Assembly: GCF_003751605.1 (NCBI RefSeq)
Contig: NZ_RJVJ01000001.1
Span: 372,001 to 436,000 of the forward strand
Length of the DNA: 64,000 nt
From: Kitasatospora cineracea
Lineage (GTDB): Bacteria; Actinomycetota; Actinomycetes; Streptomycetales; Streptomycetaceae
Reading direction: 5' to 3'
The notes below the pieces were generated by a model that saw nothing but the letters and a program-made list of their open reading frames with translations, did no database searches and had not been told where the DNA came from. Shown here piece by piece: positions 52,912 through 61,592 of this stretch. Position 1 is the stretch's first letter; each line of letters starts with the position of its first letter. A program made the position numbers and the translations under genes.

Positions 52912-53139
52912 GTGGAGGTCAAGATCGGCGTGCAGAACGCGAACCGGGAGATCGTCCTGGAGAGCGCGCAATCTGCCGAAGAGGTCGCGGACGCGGTCGC
53001 CAAGGCCCTGGACGGCACCTCGAAGCTGTTCACCCTGGTCGACGAGCACGGCCGCCGGGTGCTGGTGCCGGCCGAGCGGCTGGCGTACGTCGAGATCGGC
53101 GAGCCGTCCGTCCGCAAGGTCGGTTTCGGCACGCTCTGA
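52912..53139 (+). CDS. DUF3107 small conserved protein
   Basis: The 75-residue protein reads VEVKIGVQNANREIVLESAQ at the start and ERLAYVEIGEPSVRKVGFGT at the end, which fits DUF3107 (mycobacterial TB9.4). It is a small alpha/beta protein with no membrane segment. The function is unknown; constant proximity to the TetR gene and the RNA helicase suggests a shared process. GTG at 52912 has GGAGGG upstream. Confidence 0.9.
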   Translation: MEVKIGVQNANREIVLESAQSAEEVADAVAKALDGTSKLFTLVDEHGRRVLVPAERLAYVEIGEPSVRKVGFGTL

Positions 53140-53150
53140 GCCCGTGCTGC

Positions 53151-53184
53151 GGCGCCCCGTCCCCCGCCCGGGGGGCGGGGCGCC
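53151..53184 (+). terminator. Hairpin terminator after the DUF3107 gene
   Basis: A 9-bp outer stem (53151-53159 with 53176-53184) with an additional inner C/G stem lies directly after the stop codon. Confidence 0.75.
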
Positions 53185-53258
53185 GTGCTGTGCGTACCGG
53201 CGGGCCCGGGCGGGTAGGCGGAGTGCTGTCGCAGCAGCGCACGCCCCGGGAGGCAGCC

Positions 53259-53528
53259 GTGTGGGAGACGACCGCGTTCGTGCTGATCGGGCTGGCCGTC
53301 GGGTTCGGCGCCCTGCTGGCCCGGCCTGAGCTGTTCCCCGGCCCGCGGTCGCTGCCGGTGGGCACCGCCCTGGTGGCGGCGGTGCTGGCGGGCCGGATCA
53401 GCCGCTACGTGCTGGACGGGCAGCTGCCGCCGGTGCAGCTGGCGGTCTCCGTGGTGGCGGCGGTCCTGCTGGTGACGGTGCCGGCCCGGCCCGACCTGCT
53501 GCCGCGCGGGCGGCACCGGCACGGCTGA
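53259..53528 (+). CDS. Small membrane protein, 89 aa
   Basis: Starting at the GTG at 53259, which has GGGAGG five bases upstream, the protein has three likely hydrophobic helices (residues 5-20, 35-48, 58-76) and a basic tail PRGRHRHG. No family is recognised. It lies in the position of Rv3209 in mycobacteria, but I cannot claim homology. Longer in-frame starts are possible but lack a good binding site. Confidence 0.55.
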   Translation: MWETTAFVLIGLAVGFGALLARPELFPGPRSLPVGTALVAAVLAGRISRYVLDGQLPPVQLAVSVVAAVLLVTVPARPDLLPRGRHRHG

Positions 53529-53568
53529 GCGGCCGGGCCCGCGCGGCCCGGCCGGGGCGCCGGCGGCC

Positions 53569-54294
53569 TCAGGAGGCCAGGCCCAGCGCCGCCATCCGCT
53601 TGGTGTGGGTCTCGGTGATCCGGTTGAACATCTTGCCGACCTCGACCAGGTCGAAGCCCTGCACCTCGGCCCCGCCGACCAGCAGGTTGGACAGCGCGTC
53701 GCGCTCGGCGACCACCCGCTGCGCCTGGCTGAGCGCCTCGCCCATCAGCCGCCGCCCCCACAGCGCCAGCCGCCCGCCGACCCGCCGGTCCTCGGCGATC
53801 GCCTGCCGCACCCGCTCGACCGCGAACCCGGCGTGCCCGGTGTCGGACATCACCCGCAGCACCAGGTCCCGGGTGTCGTCGTCGAGCCGGACGGCCACCT
53901 CGCGGTAGAAGTCGGTGGCGATCGCGTCGCCGACGTACGCCTTGACCAGGCCCTCCAGCCAGTCGGCCGGGGCGGTCATCCGGTGGAAGTTCTCCAGCGG
54001 CTCGACGAACGGCTCCATCACCGCGACCGGGTCGGCGCCGACCTCGACCAGTCGGTCGTGCAGCAGCTGGAAGTGCTGGTACTCGGCGGAGGCCATCCGG
54101 GCCAGCTCGGCCTTCTCCGTGAGGCCGGGCGCGAACTTGGCGTCCTCGGCCAGCCGCTCGAAGGCGCTCAGTTCGCCGTACGCGAGGGCGCCGAGCAGGT
54201 CCAGCACGGCCGCCCGGTACTGCGGGTCGGCGGCCCGGGCCGTCCAGGGCCCGATCGAGTCGGTGCGGCCGTCGGCGGGTTCCTGAGTCTCCAT
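53569..54294 (-). CDS. Ferritin-like-fold protein
   Basis: The 241-residue all-helical protein matches ferritin-like proteins of the Rv3210c type, with helices carrying Glu and His spaced as metal ligands (YGELSAFERLAEDA, ASAEYQHFQLLHDRLVE, YVGDAIATDFYREVAVRL and HAGFAVERV). A binuclear metal site (Glu/His) is plausible but the family activity is unknown. The ATG at 54294 lacks a good binding site. It is divergent from the RNA helicase gene. Confidence 0.85.
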   Translation of the reverse strand: METQEPADGRTDSIGPWTARAADPQYRAAVLDLLGALAYGELSAFERLAEDAKFAPGLTEKAELARMASAEYQHFQLLHDRLVEVGADPVAVMEPFVEPLENFHRMTAPADWLEGLVKAYVGDAIATDFYREVAVRLDDDTRDLVLRVMSDTGHAGFAVERVRQAIAEDRRVGGRLALWGRRLMGEALSQAQRVVAERDALSNLLVGGAEVQGFDLVEVGKMFNRITETHTKRMAALGLAS

Positions 54295-54749
54295 GCCCAC
54301 GACCTTAGACCGACCGCACCGCCGGATCCGCCCTCCGGGCGCCCCGCCACCCGGGCGCGGCCGGTCGGAGTAGCCGCCGTCACGTGTTCGAGTCGTCGCT
54401 TGACTGTATGGTAGGTAGTGAGGCCAGGTGTAGACCCGCGCGGCCGGTCCGTCCAACGGCAGGCCGCGCAGTCGTGCCCGGCGGCGTTCGGCCGCCCGGT
54501 GCAGCACCCGGCGCTCACGTACGCGGATGCCCGGTCGGAGACCCGATCGGCTCCGACCTGGCCCGAGCCTCGGGCCCAGGCACCGCATCAGGCCGAGCGA
54601 GGGCCGCCGCGGACCGCGCCGACAGCGCGCCGCACGACCCGTCAACGGGACGCCCTCCCCCGCGCCGCCCGCCCGACGCGCCCCCACGGGGCTGCCCGGG
54701 CACGGCAGGACGCGTTCACTCGGCCCCTCCACACGGAAGAGGCAGCACC
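54295..54749. other. Long leader upstream of the RNA helicase
   Basis: About 450 bases lie between the divergent ferritin-like and helicase genes. A short AT-richer stretch at 54384-54420 with TTGACT and TATGGT is the likely promoter zone. The rest, 54430-54735, is C-rich and poor in structure. The helicase frame is open here, but the translation is Pro/Arg/Gly filler. I take it as a 5' untranslated leader of about 330 bases. Confidence 0.45.
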
Positions 54750-57512
54750 CTGTCCACCACCGCCGAACCCATCAAGACGACCTTCCGCGAACTCGGGATC
54801 CTCGCGGAGACCGCCGAGGCCCTGGAGGCCGTCGGCATCGTCCACCCGTTCCCGATCCAGGAGATGACCCTGCCGGTCGCGCTGACCGGTCACGACGTCA
54901 TCGGCCAGGCCAAGACCGGCACCGGCAAGACCCTCGGCTTCGGCCTCCCGCTGATCGAGCGGGTCGTGGTCCAGGCCGACGTCGCCGCCGGCCGGGCCAC
55001 CGCCGAGCAGCTCTCCGAGAGCCCGCAGGCCCTGATCGTCGTCCCCACCCGCGAGCTGTGCACCCAGGTCACCAACGACCTGCAGACCGCCGGCAAGGTC
55101 CGCAACGTGCGCGTGCTGGCCGTCTACGGCGGCCGCGCGTACGAGCCGCAGGTCGAGGCCCTGAAGAAGGGCGTCGACATCGTGGTCGGCACCCCCGGCC
55201 GCCTGCTCGACCTGGCCGGGCAGCGCAAGCTCGACCTGTCCAAGGTCCGCTCGCTGGTGCTGGACGAGGCCGACGAGATGCTCGACCTGGGCTTCCTGCC
55301 GGACGTCGAGAAGATCATCACCATGCTGCCCGCCAAGCGGCAGACCCTGCTCTTCTCCGCCACCATGCCCGGCCAGGTCATCTCGCTGGCCCGCCGGTAC
55401 ATGAGCCAGCCCACCCACATCCGCGCCGCCGCCCCGGACGACACCGGCACCACCGTCGCCAACATCGAGCAGCACATCTTCCGTGCGCACTCGCTCGACA
55501 AGGTCGAGATGGTCTCCCGGATCCTGCAGGCCGACGGCCGCGGCCTGGCGATGATCTTCTGCCGCACCAAGCGCACCACCGCCGACGTCGCCGAGCAGCT
55601 CACCAAGCGCGGCTTCGCGGCCGGCGCGGTGCACGGCGACCTCGGCCAGGGCGCCCGCGAGCAGGCGCTGCGCGCCTTCCGCAACGGCAAGGTCGACGTC
55701 CTGGTCTGCACCGACGTCGCCGCCCGCGGCATCGACGTCGAGGGCGTCACGCACGTCATCAACTACCAGTGCACCGACGACGAGAAGACCTACCTGCACC
55801 GGATCGGCCGCACCGGCCGGGCCGGCGCCTCGGGCACCGCCGTCACCCTGGTCGACTGGGACGACATCCCGCGCTGGCAGCTCATCAACAAGGCGCTGGA
55901 CCTGCCGTTCAACGACCCGGAGGAGACCTACTCCAGCTCGCCGCACCTCTACGAGCTGCTGCGGATCGCCCCCGGCACCAAGGGCGTCCTGCCCCGCTCC
56001 GAGCGCACCCGGGCCGGCCTGGCCGCCGAAGAGGTCGAGGACCTCGGCGAGACCGGCGGCCGCGGCCAGCGCGGGCGCAGCGGCCGGGACAGCCGGGACG
56101 GTCGGGACAGCCGGGACAGCCGCGGTGGACGGGGCGCCGCCCCCGAGACCCCGGCTCCCGCCGAGCGTCCGTCCCGCCGCTCCCGCGAGCGCCGCCGCAC
56201 CCGTGGCGGCAGCAGCGCGGTCGGCACGGCGGGCACCGTCGCTCCCGAGACCCAGACCCCGGCCGTCGAGCAGCAGCCCGCCGCCACCGGTACCGGCCCC
56301 GCGGCCGCCCCGGTGGAGGGCCGCAGCTCGCGCCGCCGCAGCCGCAACCGCCGGGGCGGCGGCGCCGCCGCGGTGGAGGCCGTGGAGACGGTCGAGGCCG
56401 CCGCGGCCGTGGTGGAGGCCCCGGTCACCGAGGCTCCGGCCGCCGAGGCCCCCGCCCGCACCCCGCGCAAGCGCGCCCGCAAGGCGGCCGCCCCGGCCGT
56501 GGAGACGGTCGCCGAGCCGGTGACCGAGCCGGTGACCGAGGCTGTTGCCCCCGTGGCGGCCGTCGCGGAGCCGGTGGTGGACGCCGCCGAGCCGGTGATC
56601 CGCTCCCGGACGCCGCAGCGGCGGGCCGTCCGCAAGCCGGTCATGTCCCTGGTGACCCCGGTCGAGGAGGCGCCGGCCGCGCCGGCGCCGCGCAAGCGGA
56701 CCACCAAGAAGGCTGCCACCGTCGCCGTCGAGGCCCCGGCCGTCGTCGAGGCTCCGGTCGTTGCCAAGGCTCCGGTCGTCGTCGAGGAGGCCGCTGTCGC
56801 CCCGGCGCCGCGTCGGCGGGTCGTCAGGAAGGCCGCCACCACCGTCGAGACCCCGGTCGCCGTCGAGGCTCCGGTCGTCGCCGAGGAGGCCGCTGCCGCC
56901 CCGGCGCCGCGTCGGCGGGTCGTCAGGAAGGCCGCCGCCACCATCGAGACCCCGGCCGCCGTCGAGGCTCCGGTCGTCGTCGAGGCTCCGGTCGTCGTCG
57001 AGGCTCCGGCCGTCGTCGAGGCTCCGGCCGCCGTCGAGGAGGCCGCTGCCGCCCCGGCGCCGCGCAAGCGGGCCACCAAGAAGGCTGTCGCCGCCGAGGC
57101 TCCGGCCGCCGAGGAGGTCCCGGCCCCTCGTAAGCGCGCCACCAAGAAGGCCGTCGCCACCGAGGCCCCGGCCGCCGTCGAGGAGGCCGCTGCCGCCCCC
57201 GCGCCGCGCAAGCGGGCCACCAAGAAGGCCGTCGCCGCCGAGGCTCCGGCCGCCGAGGAGGCCCCGGCTCCGCGCAAGCGCGCCACCAAGAAGGCCGTCG
57301 CCACCGAGGCCCCGGCCGCCGTCGAGGAGGCCGCTGCCGCCCCCGCGCCGCGCAAGCGGGCCGTCAAGAAGGCCGTCGCCGCCGAGGCGCCCGCCACCGA
57401 GGAGGCCGCTGCCGCCCCGGCGCCGCGCAAGCGGGCCGTCAAGAAGGCCACGGCCGCCACGGCCGAGGAGATCCCGGCCCCGCGCCGGACCCGCAAGGCC
57501 GTCGAGAAGTAA
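54750..57512 (+). CDS. rhlE: DEAD-box RNA helicase with long basic repeat tail (RhlE-like)
   Basis: The helicase core (about residues 10-410) has the Q motif PFPIQEMTLP, AKTGTGKT, PTRELC, VLDEADEMLD, SAT and HRIGRTGRAG. The remaining roughly 490 residues are disordered: RGG-like repeats (GRGQRGRSGRDSRDGR) then Ala/Pro/Lys/Arg repeats. It unwinds structured RNA in ribosome assembly or decay. The start is odd: no ATG or GTG fits at the conserved N-terminus; CTG at 54750 with AAGAGG seven bases upstream begins LSTTAEPIKTTFRELGILAE. The start remains uncertain, and the first upstream ATG (54408) would add low-complexity residues. Confidence 0.87.
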   Translation: MSTTAEPIKTTFRELGILAETAEALEAVGIVHPFPIQEMTLPVALTGHDVIGQAKTGTGKTLGFGLPLIERVVVQADVAAGRATAEQLSESPQALIVVPTRELCTQVTNDLQTAGKVRNVRVLAVYGGRAYEPQVEALKKGVDIVVGTPGRLLDLAGQRKLDLSKVRSLVLDEADEMLDLGFLPDVEKIITMLPAKRQTLLFSATMPGQVISLARRYMSQPTHIRAAAPDDTGTTVANIEQHIFRAHSLDKVEMVSRILQADGRGLAMIFCRTKRTTADVAEQLTKRGFAAGAVHGDLGQGAREQALRAFRNGKVDVLVCTDVAARGIDVEGVTHVINYQCTDDEKTYLHRIGRTGRAGASGTAVTLVDWDDIPRWQLINKALDLPFNDPEETYSSSPHLYELLRIAPGTKGVLPRSERTRAGLAAEEVEDLGETGGRGQRGRSGRDSRDGRDSRDSRGGRGAAPETPAPAERPSRRSRERRRTRGGSSAVGTAGTVAPETQTPAVEQQPAATGTGPAAAPVEGRSSRRRSRNRRGGGAAAVEAVETVEAAAAVVEAPVTEAPAAEAPARTPRKRARKAAAPAVETVAEPVTEPVTEAVAPVAAVAEPVVDAAEPVIRSRTPQRRAVRKPVMSLVTPVEEAPAAPAPRKRTTKKAATVAVEAPAVVEAPVVAKAPVVVEEAAVAPAPRRRVVRKAATTVETPVAVEAPVVAEEAAAAPAPRRRVVRKAAATIETPAAVEAPVVVEAPVVVEAPAVVEAPAAVEEAAAAPAPRKRATKKAVAAEAPAAEEVPAPRKRATKKAVATEAPAAVEEAAAAPAPRKRATKKAVAAEAPAAEEAPAPRKRATKKAVATEAPAAVEEAAAAPAPRKRAVKKAVAAEAPATEEAAAAPAPRKRAVKKATAATAEEIPAPRRTRKAVEK
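56680..57500 (+). repeat. Tandem repeat region coding the basic tail of the RNA helicase
   Basis: About ten repeats place a basic PRKR-x-x-KKA or PRRR-x-x-RKA block among acidic Ala/Val/Pro/Glu stretches. The later units alternate in two types, AEAPAAEE and TEAPAAVEEAAAAP, with near-identical DNA in 114-120 base periods. It resembles histone H1-like tails and suits binding RNA or DNA. Such DNA is prone to unit gain and loss. Confidence 0.85.
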
Positions 57513-57523
57513 CCCGCACCACC

Positions 57524-57566
57524 CCGCAGGGGAGGGACGACCGTACGCGTCGTCCCTCCCCTGCGG
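57524..57566 (+). terminator. 18-bp perfect hairpin after the RNA helicase
   Basis: Segments 57524-57541 and 57549-57566 are exact reverse complements with a 7-base loop, beginning 11 bases after the helicase stop codon. Confidence 0.9.
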
Positions 57567-57681
57567 CGTTCGGGCGGCTCTCCGGGCGGCCCGCTTCGCG
57601 CGTCGGCGCCGGTGACCGTTGCGCGGCCGTAGGCTGAGCGCCGGTGTCGGGTCGACCTGGAGAGACGAGGGGCCGCAGCGG

Positions 57682-58524
57682 ATGAGTACGCCGCCGTTCT
57701 TGAAGTTGCCGTCGTGCGTGCGGACGGTCCGGGTGGCGGGGCTGGCCGCGCTGTGCGGGGAGCCCGCGGGGGCGGTGCGGGGGACGGCGGTGCTGGTGCC
57801 GGGGTTCACCGGCAGCAAGGAGGACTTCATCGCGCTGCTGGAGCCGCTCGCGGAGGCCGGTTTCCGGACCGTCGCGGTGGACCAGCGCGGCCAGTACGAG
57901 TCCGACGGCCCGGACGACCCGGCCGCGTACGCGGTGGCGGCGCTGGGGGCGGACGTGCGGGCGGTGACGGCCGGGCTGGGGGCGGCCGGGCCGGTGCACC
58001 TGCTGGGGCACTCGTTCGGGGGGCAGGTGGCGCGCGAGGCGGTCCTCGCGGACCCGGACGACCTGCCGTGGGAGTCGTTGACGCTGATGTCGACCGGCCC
58101 GGGGGCGATCGACCCGGTGGAGGCGGCCCGGACGGCGCTGCTGCTGGAGGCGCTGGACTCGATGGACCTGGAGTCGATCTGGCAGGTGATGCGGCAGATG
58201 GAGGGCGAGCGGGTGCCGCCGCTGGACCCGGAGGTCGCGGACTTCCTGCACCGCCGCTGGCTGGCGAACCACCCGCTGGCGCTGAAGGCGATGGCCGCGC
58301 ACCTGGTGTCGGCGCCGGACCGGGTGGACGAGCTGGCGGCGGTCGGCCTGCCGAAGCTGGTGCTGTCCGGCGAGCGGGACTACGCCTGGCCGGTCCCGGA
58401 GCAGTCGCTGATGGCGGAGCGGCTGGGCGCGGTGCGGCGGACGGTGGCCGGTGCGGGCCACTCCCCGAACGCGGAGCGGCCGGCCGAGACGGCGGCGGCG
58501 CTGGCCGCGTTCTGGTCCGCCTGA
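57682..58524 (+). CDS. Alpha/beta hydrolase
   Basis: The 280-residue alpha/beta hydrolase has the oxyanion region VLVPGFTGSKEDF, nucleophile serine in LLGHSFGGQVA, aspartate in SGERDYAWPV and histidine in VAGAGHSPNAERP. It is cytoplasmic with unknown substrate. It shares little beyond the fold with the hydrolase at 51 kb. A weak GAGGGG lies upstream of the ATG. Confidence 0.9.
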   Translation: MSTPPFLKLPSCVRTVRVAGLAALCGEPAGAVRGTAVLVPGFTGSKEDFIALLEPLAEAGFRTVAVDQRGQYESDGPDDPAAYAVAALGADVRAVTAGLGAAGPVHLLGHSFGGQVAREAVLADPDDLPWESLTLMSTGPGAIDPVEAARTALLLEALDSMDLESIWQVMRQMEGERVPPLDPEVADFLHRRWLANHPLALKAMAAHLVSAPDRVDELAAVGLPKLVLSGERDYAWPVPEQSLMAERLGAVRRTVAGAGHSPNAERPAETAAALAAFWSA

Positions 58525-58952
58525 GCGGCCCGGCCGGGGCCGGCGGGAGTTTCCGGCCGGATCCTGGCCACGGGCGGGTCTCCTGACGTCCGTTCAGAAG
58601 TCGGCCCCGGTTTTCACGCGACAAGAATCGTTAGCTCGGGTAATATTTGATTTCGTCCGGGATCAACACCCTCCGGCGGCCGCACCCTCCTCCGGCTGCC
58701 GAAACCACGGATTTACCCGCGGGCAACCGCCGGGTAGCAGCGTCGCGGCACGGTGGGTCAACGGGGCACTACAGCCCCCCTCCAGTGCCGCTAGGGAAAG
58801 TGCCGCTGAACTAGTCCTGCTTGAGAGTGGGGGAACGACGGGTGACTGCACCTGCCGGACGTCCGACCCAGTCAACGCCGACGAGCCACCTGCCGGTGGC
58901 CGACCGTCGGCCGAGTCCGCCTCGGAGCCCGAGGACGGGAAGGGAGAGGCCC
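58525..58952 (+). other. Long leader region upstream of the 47-residue gene
   Basis: About 430 bases precede the small gene at 58953. TAATAT (58641-58646) in an AT-rich patch is a good -10, which would give a leader of about 300 bases. The leader has a repeated GTGCCGCT (58785-58802), a 13-codon frame (GTG at 58751, ending TAG) and a stem GCCACC/GGTGGC around 58885-58900. I could not match it to a known riboswitch. No larger gene is seen. Confidence 0.4.
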
Positions 58953-59096
58953 ATGCGTTTCGAGATCCTCCGCCTGGATCACGCGGGAACGGAGACCGAC
59001 CGGCTGATCGCCGACGCGGAGACCGTCTCCGAGTACCTGAAGGCCGCCGCACAGACCGGCGAACGCCTGTACATCCGGCCGTGCAAGGCCGTGTGA
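58953..59096 (+). CDS. Conserved small protein, 47 aa
   Basis: The protein begins MRFEILRLDHAGTETDRLIA and ends ERLYIRPCKAV. GGGAGAGG lies just before the ATG at 58953. An in-frame GTG near 58841 would add about 37 Pro/Ser/Arg-rich residues and is less likely. Similar 46-48 residue proteins beginning MRFEI are known to me in streptomycetes, with no function. A strong terminator follows. Confidence 0.7.
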   Translation: MRFEILRLDHAGTETDRLIADAETVSEYLKAAAQTGERLYIRPCKAV

Positions 59097-59143
59097 GCGG
59101 ACGCGGACCGACCTCCGAGTCGTCCGACGTTCCGATACCCGGC

Positions 59144-59188
59144 TGACGCCCCGTCACCACAGGAGACCCCTGGGACGACGGGGCGTCA
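59144..59188 (+). terminator. Hairpin terminator after the 47-residue gene
   Basis: A 12-bp perfect stem (59144-59155 with 59177-59188), with a smaller stem inside its 21-base loop, lies about 50 bases beyond the stop codon. Confidence 0.8.
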
Positions 59189-59335
59189 GTGTGTTCGGGC
59201 ACCCCGACCTGCGGGGGTTTGACGGTGCTCCGCCCGGGACATCACCTCTGCCGGACCCGGGCCGTTGCCGGGGCGACTCGTGACGCACTCCTTACGGGTG
59301 ATCGTCCTTGACGCAGCAGTCCGGAGGGAGGACCG

Positions 59336-59983
59336 TTGTCGGTTATGAGGGGCGAGCCAAGCTGCCCGAGGTGCGCCGGTCGGGTCCGCGCCCCCGGTCT
59401 CTTCTCCGACACCTGGCAGTGCGACCTGCACGGTGCCGTGCACCCGATGCAGCCCGTGCTGCCCCCCAGCATCGAGGCGCTGAACGTCGCGGTGAACCGC
59501 TCCCAGGTGCCGGTCTGGCTGCCCTGGCCGCTGCCGGTGGGCTGGCTGTTCACCGGCATCGCGCACGCGGGGGACGACCTGTCCGGCGCCCGGGCCACCG
59601 CCGTCGCCTGCTCCGGCCCGGCCCCGCTCGGCGGGTTCGGCGAACTGGTGCTGGTGGCCGAGGAGCTGGGCATCGGCCTGGGCGCCCGCTACGCCGGGCT
59701 GGACGGGCCGGACCCGGGCGACTCGGTGGCGCTGTACAAGCCGGCCGACGCCAAGCTGATGGCGGCGGGCCGCCCCACCCCGATGTTCCACGTGCCGGGT
59801 GCGCCGGACGACCGCGCGGTGTACGTCGGCGAGGCGCGCGGTCTGTGGCTGTGGGCGATCGCCTGGCCCGAGCAGTCGGCGCTGCTGATGCACGACGAAC
59901 TGGTGCTGACCGACCTGCGGGACGCCGGCGCCGAACTCGGCCTGCTGCCCTGCGGGGCGCTCACTCCCCGCCTGCTGGGCTGA
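59336..59983 (+). CDS. DUF6758-type conserved protein with N-terminal zinc ribbon
   Basis: The 215-residue protein starts with a zinc-ribbon-like CPRC ... CDLHG motif and continues in a conserved alpha/beta region (VWLPWPLPVGWLFTGIAHAG; ARGLWLWAIAWPEQSALLMH). I recall it as a streptomycete family (DUF6758) without known function. The TTG at 59336 has GGAGGGAGG directly upstream; an ATG three codons later (59345) is the alternative. It lies alone between two strong intergenic regions. Confidence 0.75.
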   Translation: MSVMRGEPSCPRCAGRVRAPGLFSDTWQCDLHGAVHPMQPVLPPSIEALNVAVNRSQVPVWLPWPLPVGWLFTGIAHAGDDLSGARATAVACSGPAPLGGFGELVLVAEELGIGLGARYAGLDGPDPGDSVALYKPADAKLMAAGRPTPMFHVPGAPDDRAVYVGEARGLWLWAIAWPEQSALLMHDELVLTDLRDAGAELGLLPCGALTPRLLG

Positions 59984-60077
59984 ACTCCCCCGGCCCGCGG
60001 TCGAGTTCGCGGGCCGCGGGCCCGCCCTGACGGGCCGTCCGGCGTCCGGGCCGCGGCGGCTCCCTATCCTTGGCGGC

Positions 60078-60926
60078 ATGCGCATCGATCTGCACGCCCA
60101 CAGCAATGCCTCGGACGGCACCGACTCCCCCGCCGAACTGGTGGCCAACGCGGTGGCCGCCGGCCTGGACGTGGTGGCGCTGACCGACCACGACACGGTG
60201 GCCGGGTACGGGGAGGCGGCGGCCGCGGTGGCCGGGACGGGGCTGGTGCTGGTGCCGGGCGCGGAGCTGTCCTGCCAGGTGGACGGCATCAGCATGCACC
60301 TGCTGGCGTACCTGTTCGACCCGGCGGAGCCGGCCTTCGCGGCCGAGCGGGAGCTGGTGCGCACCGACCGGTTCCGGCGCGGGCGGGCGATCGTGGAGCG
60401 CTGCCGGGAGCTGGGCGCGCCGATCAGCTGGGAGCAGGTGCAGCGGATCGCGGGCGACGGCTCGGTGGGCCGTCCGCACATCGCCTCGGCGCTGGTGGAG
60501 GCGGGCGTGGTGGCGGGCGTCTCGGACGCGTTCACGCCCGAGTGGCTGGCCAACGGCGGGCGGGCGGACGTCCGCAAGCACGAGACCGACCCGGTGGTGG
60601 CGGTGCGGCTGGTCCGGGCCGCGGGCGGGGTGCCGGTGTTCGCGCACCCGGCGGCGGACAAGCGCGGGCGGACGGTGCCGGACGCGGTGATCGCCGAGCT
60701 GGCGGCGGCCGGGCTGGGCGGCCTGGAGGTCGACCACGTCGACCACGACGACCGGGCGCGGGCCCGACTGCGCGGCCTGGCCGCCGAGTTGGGGCTGTTC
60801 ACCACCGGCTCCAGCGACTACCACGGCAGCCGCAAGACCGTCCGGCTGGGCGAGCACACCACCGATCCGGCCGCGTACGAGGAGCTGCTGGCGCAGGCGA
60901 CGGGGGCGGCGCCGATCACCGGCTGA
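60078..60926 (+). CDS. PHP-domain phosphoesterase
   Basis: The 282-residue protein has all metal-binding motifs of PHP phosphoesterases: RIDLHAHSNASDG, ALTDHDTV, GAELSC, GRPHIA, FAHP, and SSDYHGS. It resembles the YciV/RnaseAM-type PHP enzymes that hydrolyse nucleotide 3',5'-bisphosphates or short RNA 5' ends, so RNA turnover is a likely role. The ATG at 60078 begins directly with the first motif. Convergent with the SUFU-domain gene. Confidence 0.92.
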   Translation: MRIDLHAHSNASDGTDSPAELVANAVAAGLDVVALTDHDTVAGYGEAAAAVAGTGLVLVPGAELSCQVDGISMHLLAYLFDPAEPAFAAERELVRTDRFRRGRAIVERCRELGAPISWEQVQRIAGDGSVGRPHIASALVEAGVVAGVSDAFTPEWLANGGRADVRKHETDPVVAVRLVRAAGGVPVFAHPAADKRGRTVPDAVIAELAAAGLGGLEVDHVDHDDRARARLRGLAAELGLFTTGSSDYHGSRKTVRLGEHTTDPAAYEELLAQATGAAPITG

Positions 60927-60947
60927 CCCCCGCCGCCCGGCGGGCGG

Positions 60948-61592
60948 TCAGTCCAGCGGGACGCCGCGGCGGGCCGGGTCGCGCAGGTCGGTGCCGTGCC
61001 CCAGCCAGCGCTCCTGGAGGGCCTCGGCGCCCTGGACGCGCTTGAAGGCGGCCTCGTTGGGGGTCATCGGCAGCAGCGGCAGGAAGCGCACCGGGTCGGC
61101 GGGCTCGGGGAGTTCGAGGTCCTCGACCAGGCCGCCGGGCTCGGCGGCCAGCACCGAGGTGAACGGGGCGCCGGTCCACAGCGGGGAGCCCAGGTCGAGC
61201 GAGCCGCCGGGGGCCACCACCAGGCCCTCGACCTGCGGGCTGGCGGCGAACACCGCGAGCGCCTTGTGCGCCTCGTCGCGGCCGCCGCGGACGGTCAGCA
61301 CCAGTTCGGCGCGCGGGCCGCGCACCGGGTCGACGACCGCGGAGGTCGGGTCGGCCATCGGGGCGGCCGCCATGCCGAGCGTCGCGTACCGGACCAGGCC
61401 GTCGGCGTCGGGGCCGAACCGCAGCACCTCGATCCGGTCCGCGCCGACGAAGGTGACGGCGGCCCGGCCGGTGGGTTCGCCGAAGGTGCCGGTCAGCCGG
61501 GCCTCGACCAGGGTGAGGACGGTCTGCCGGGTCGGGCCCGAGTCGCCGCCCGGTTGCGAGAAGTCGCCGAAGTGAGGGAAGTCGTGCGCCAT
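60948..61592 (-). CDS. Suppressor-of-fused (SUFU) domain protein
   Basis: The 214-residue protein matches bacterial SUFU-domain proteins: TVLTLVEARLTGTFGEPTGR near the start, VRYATLGMAAAPM, RAELVLTVR and a C-terminal LLPMTPNEAAFKRVQGAEAL. In bacteria such proteins are often immunity-like or of unknown role. There is no toxin next to it. Cytoplasmic, single gene, ending about 20 bases from the PHP gene stop. Confidence 0.8.
   Translation of the reverse strand: MAHDFPHFGDFSQPGGDSGPTRQTVLTLVEARLTGTFGEPTGRAAVTFVGADRIEVLRFGPDADGLVRYATLGMAAAPMADPTSAVVDPVRGPRAELVLTVRGGRDEAHKALAVFAASPQVEGLVVAPGGSLDLGSPLWTGAPFTSVLAAEPGGLVEDLELPEPADPVRFLPLLPMTPNEAAFKRVQGAEALQERWLGHGTDLRDPARRGVPLD

Noticed and set aside
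58525..58952. c-di-AMP (ydaO-type) riboswitch
   Set aside because: A GGGGGAACGACGGGTGACTG stretch looked suggestive, but I could not place the conserved pairing elements.
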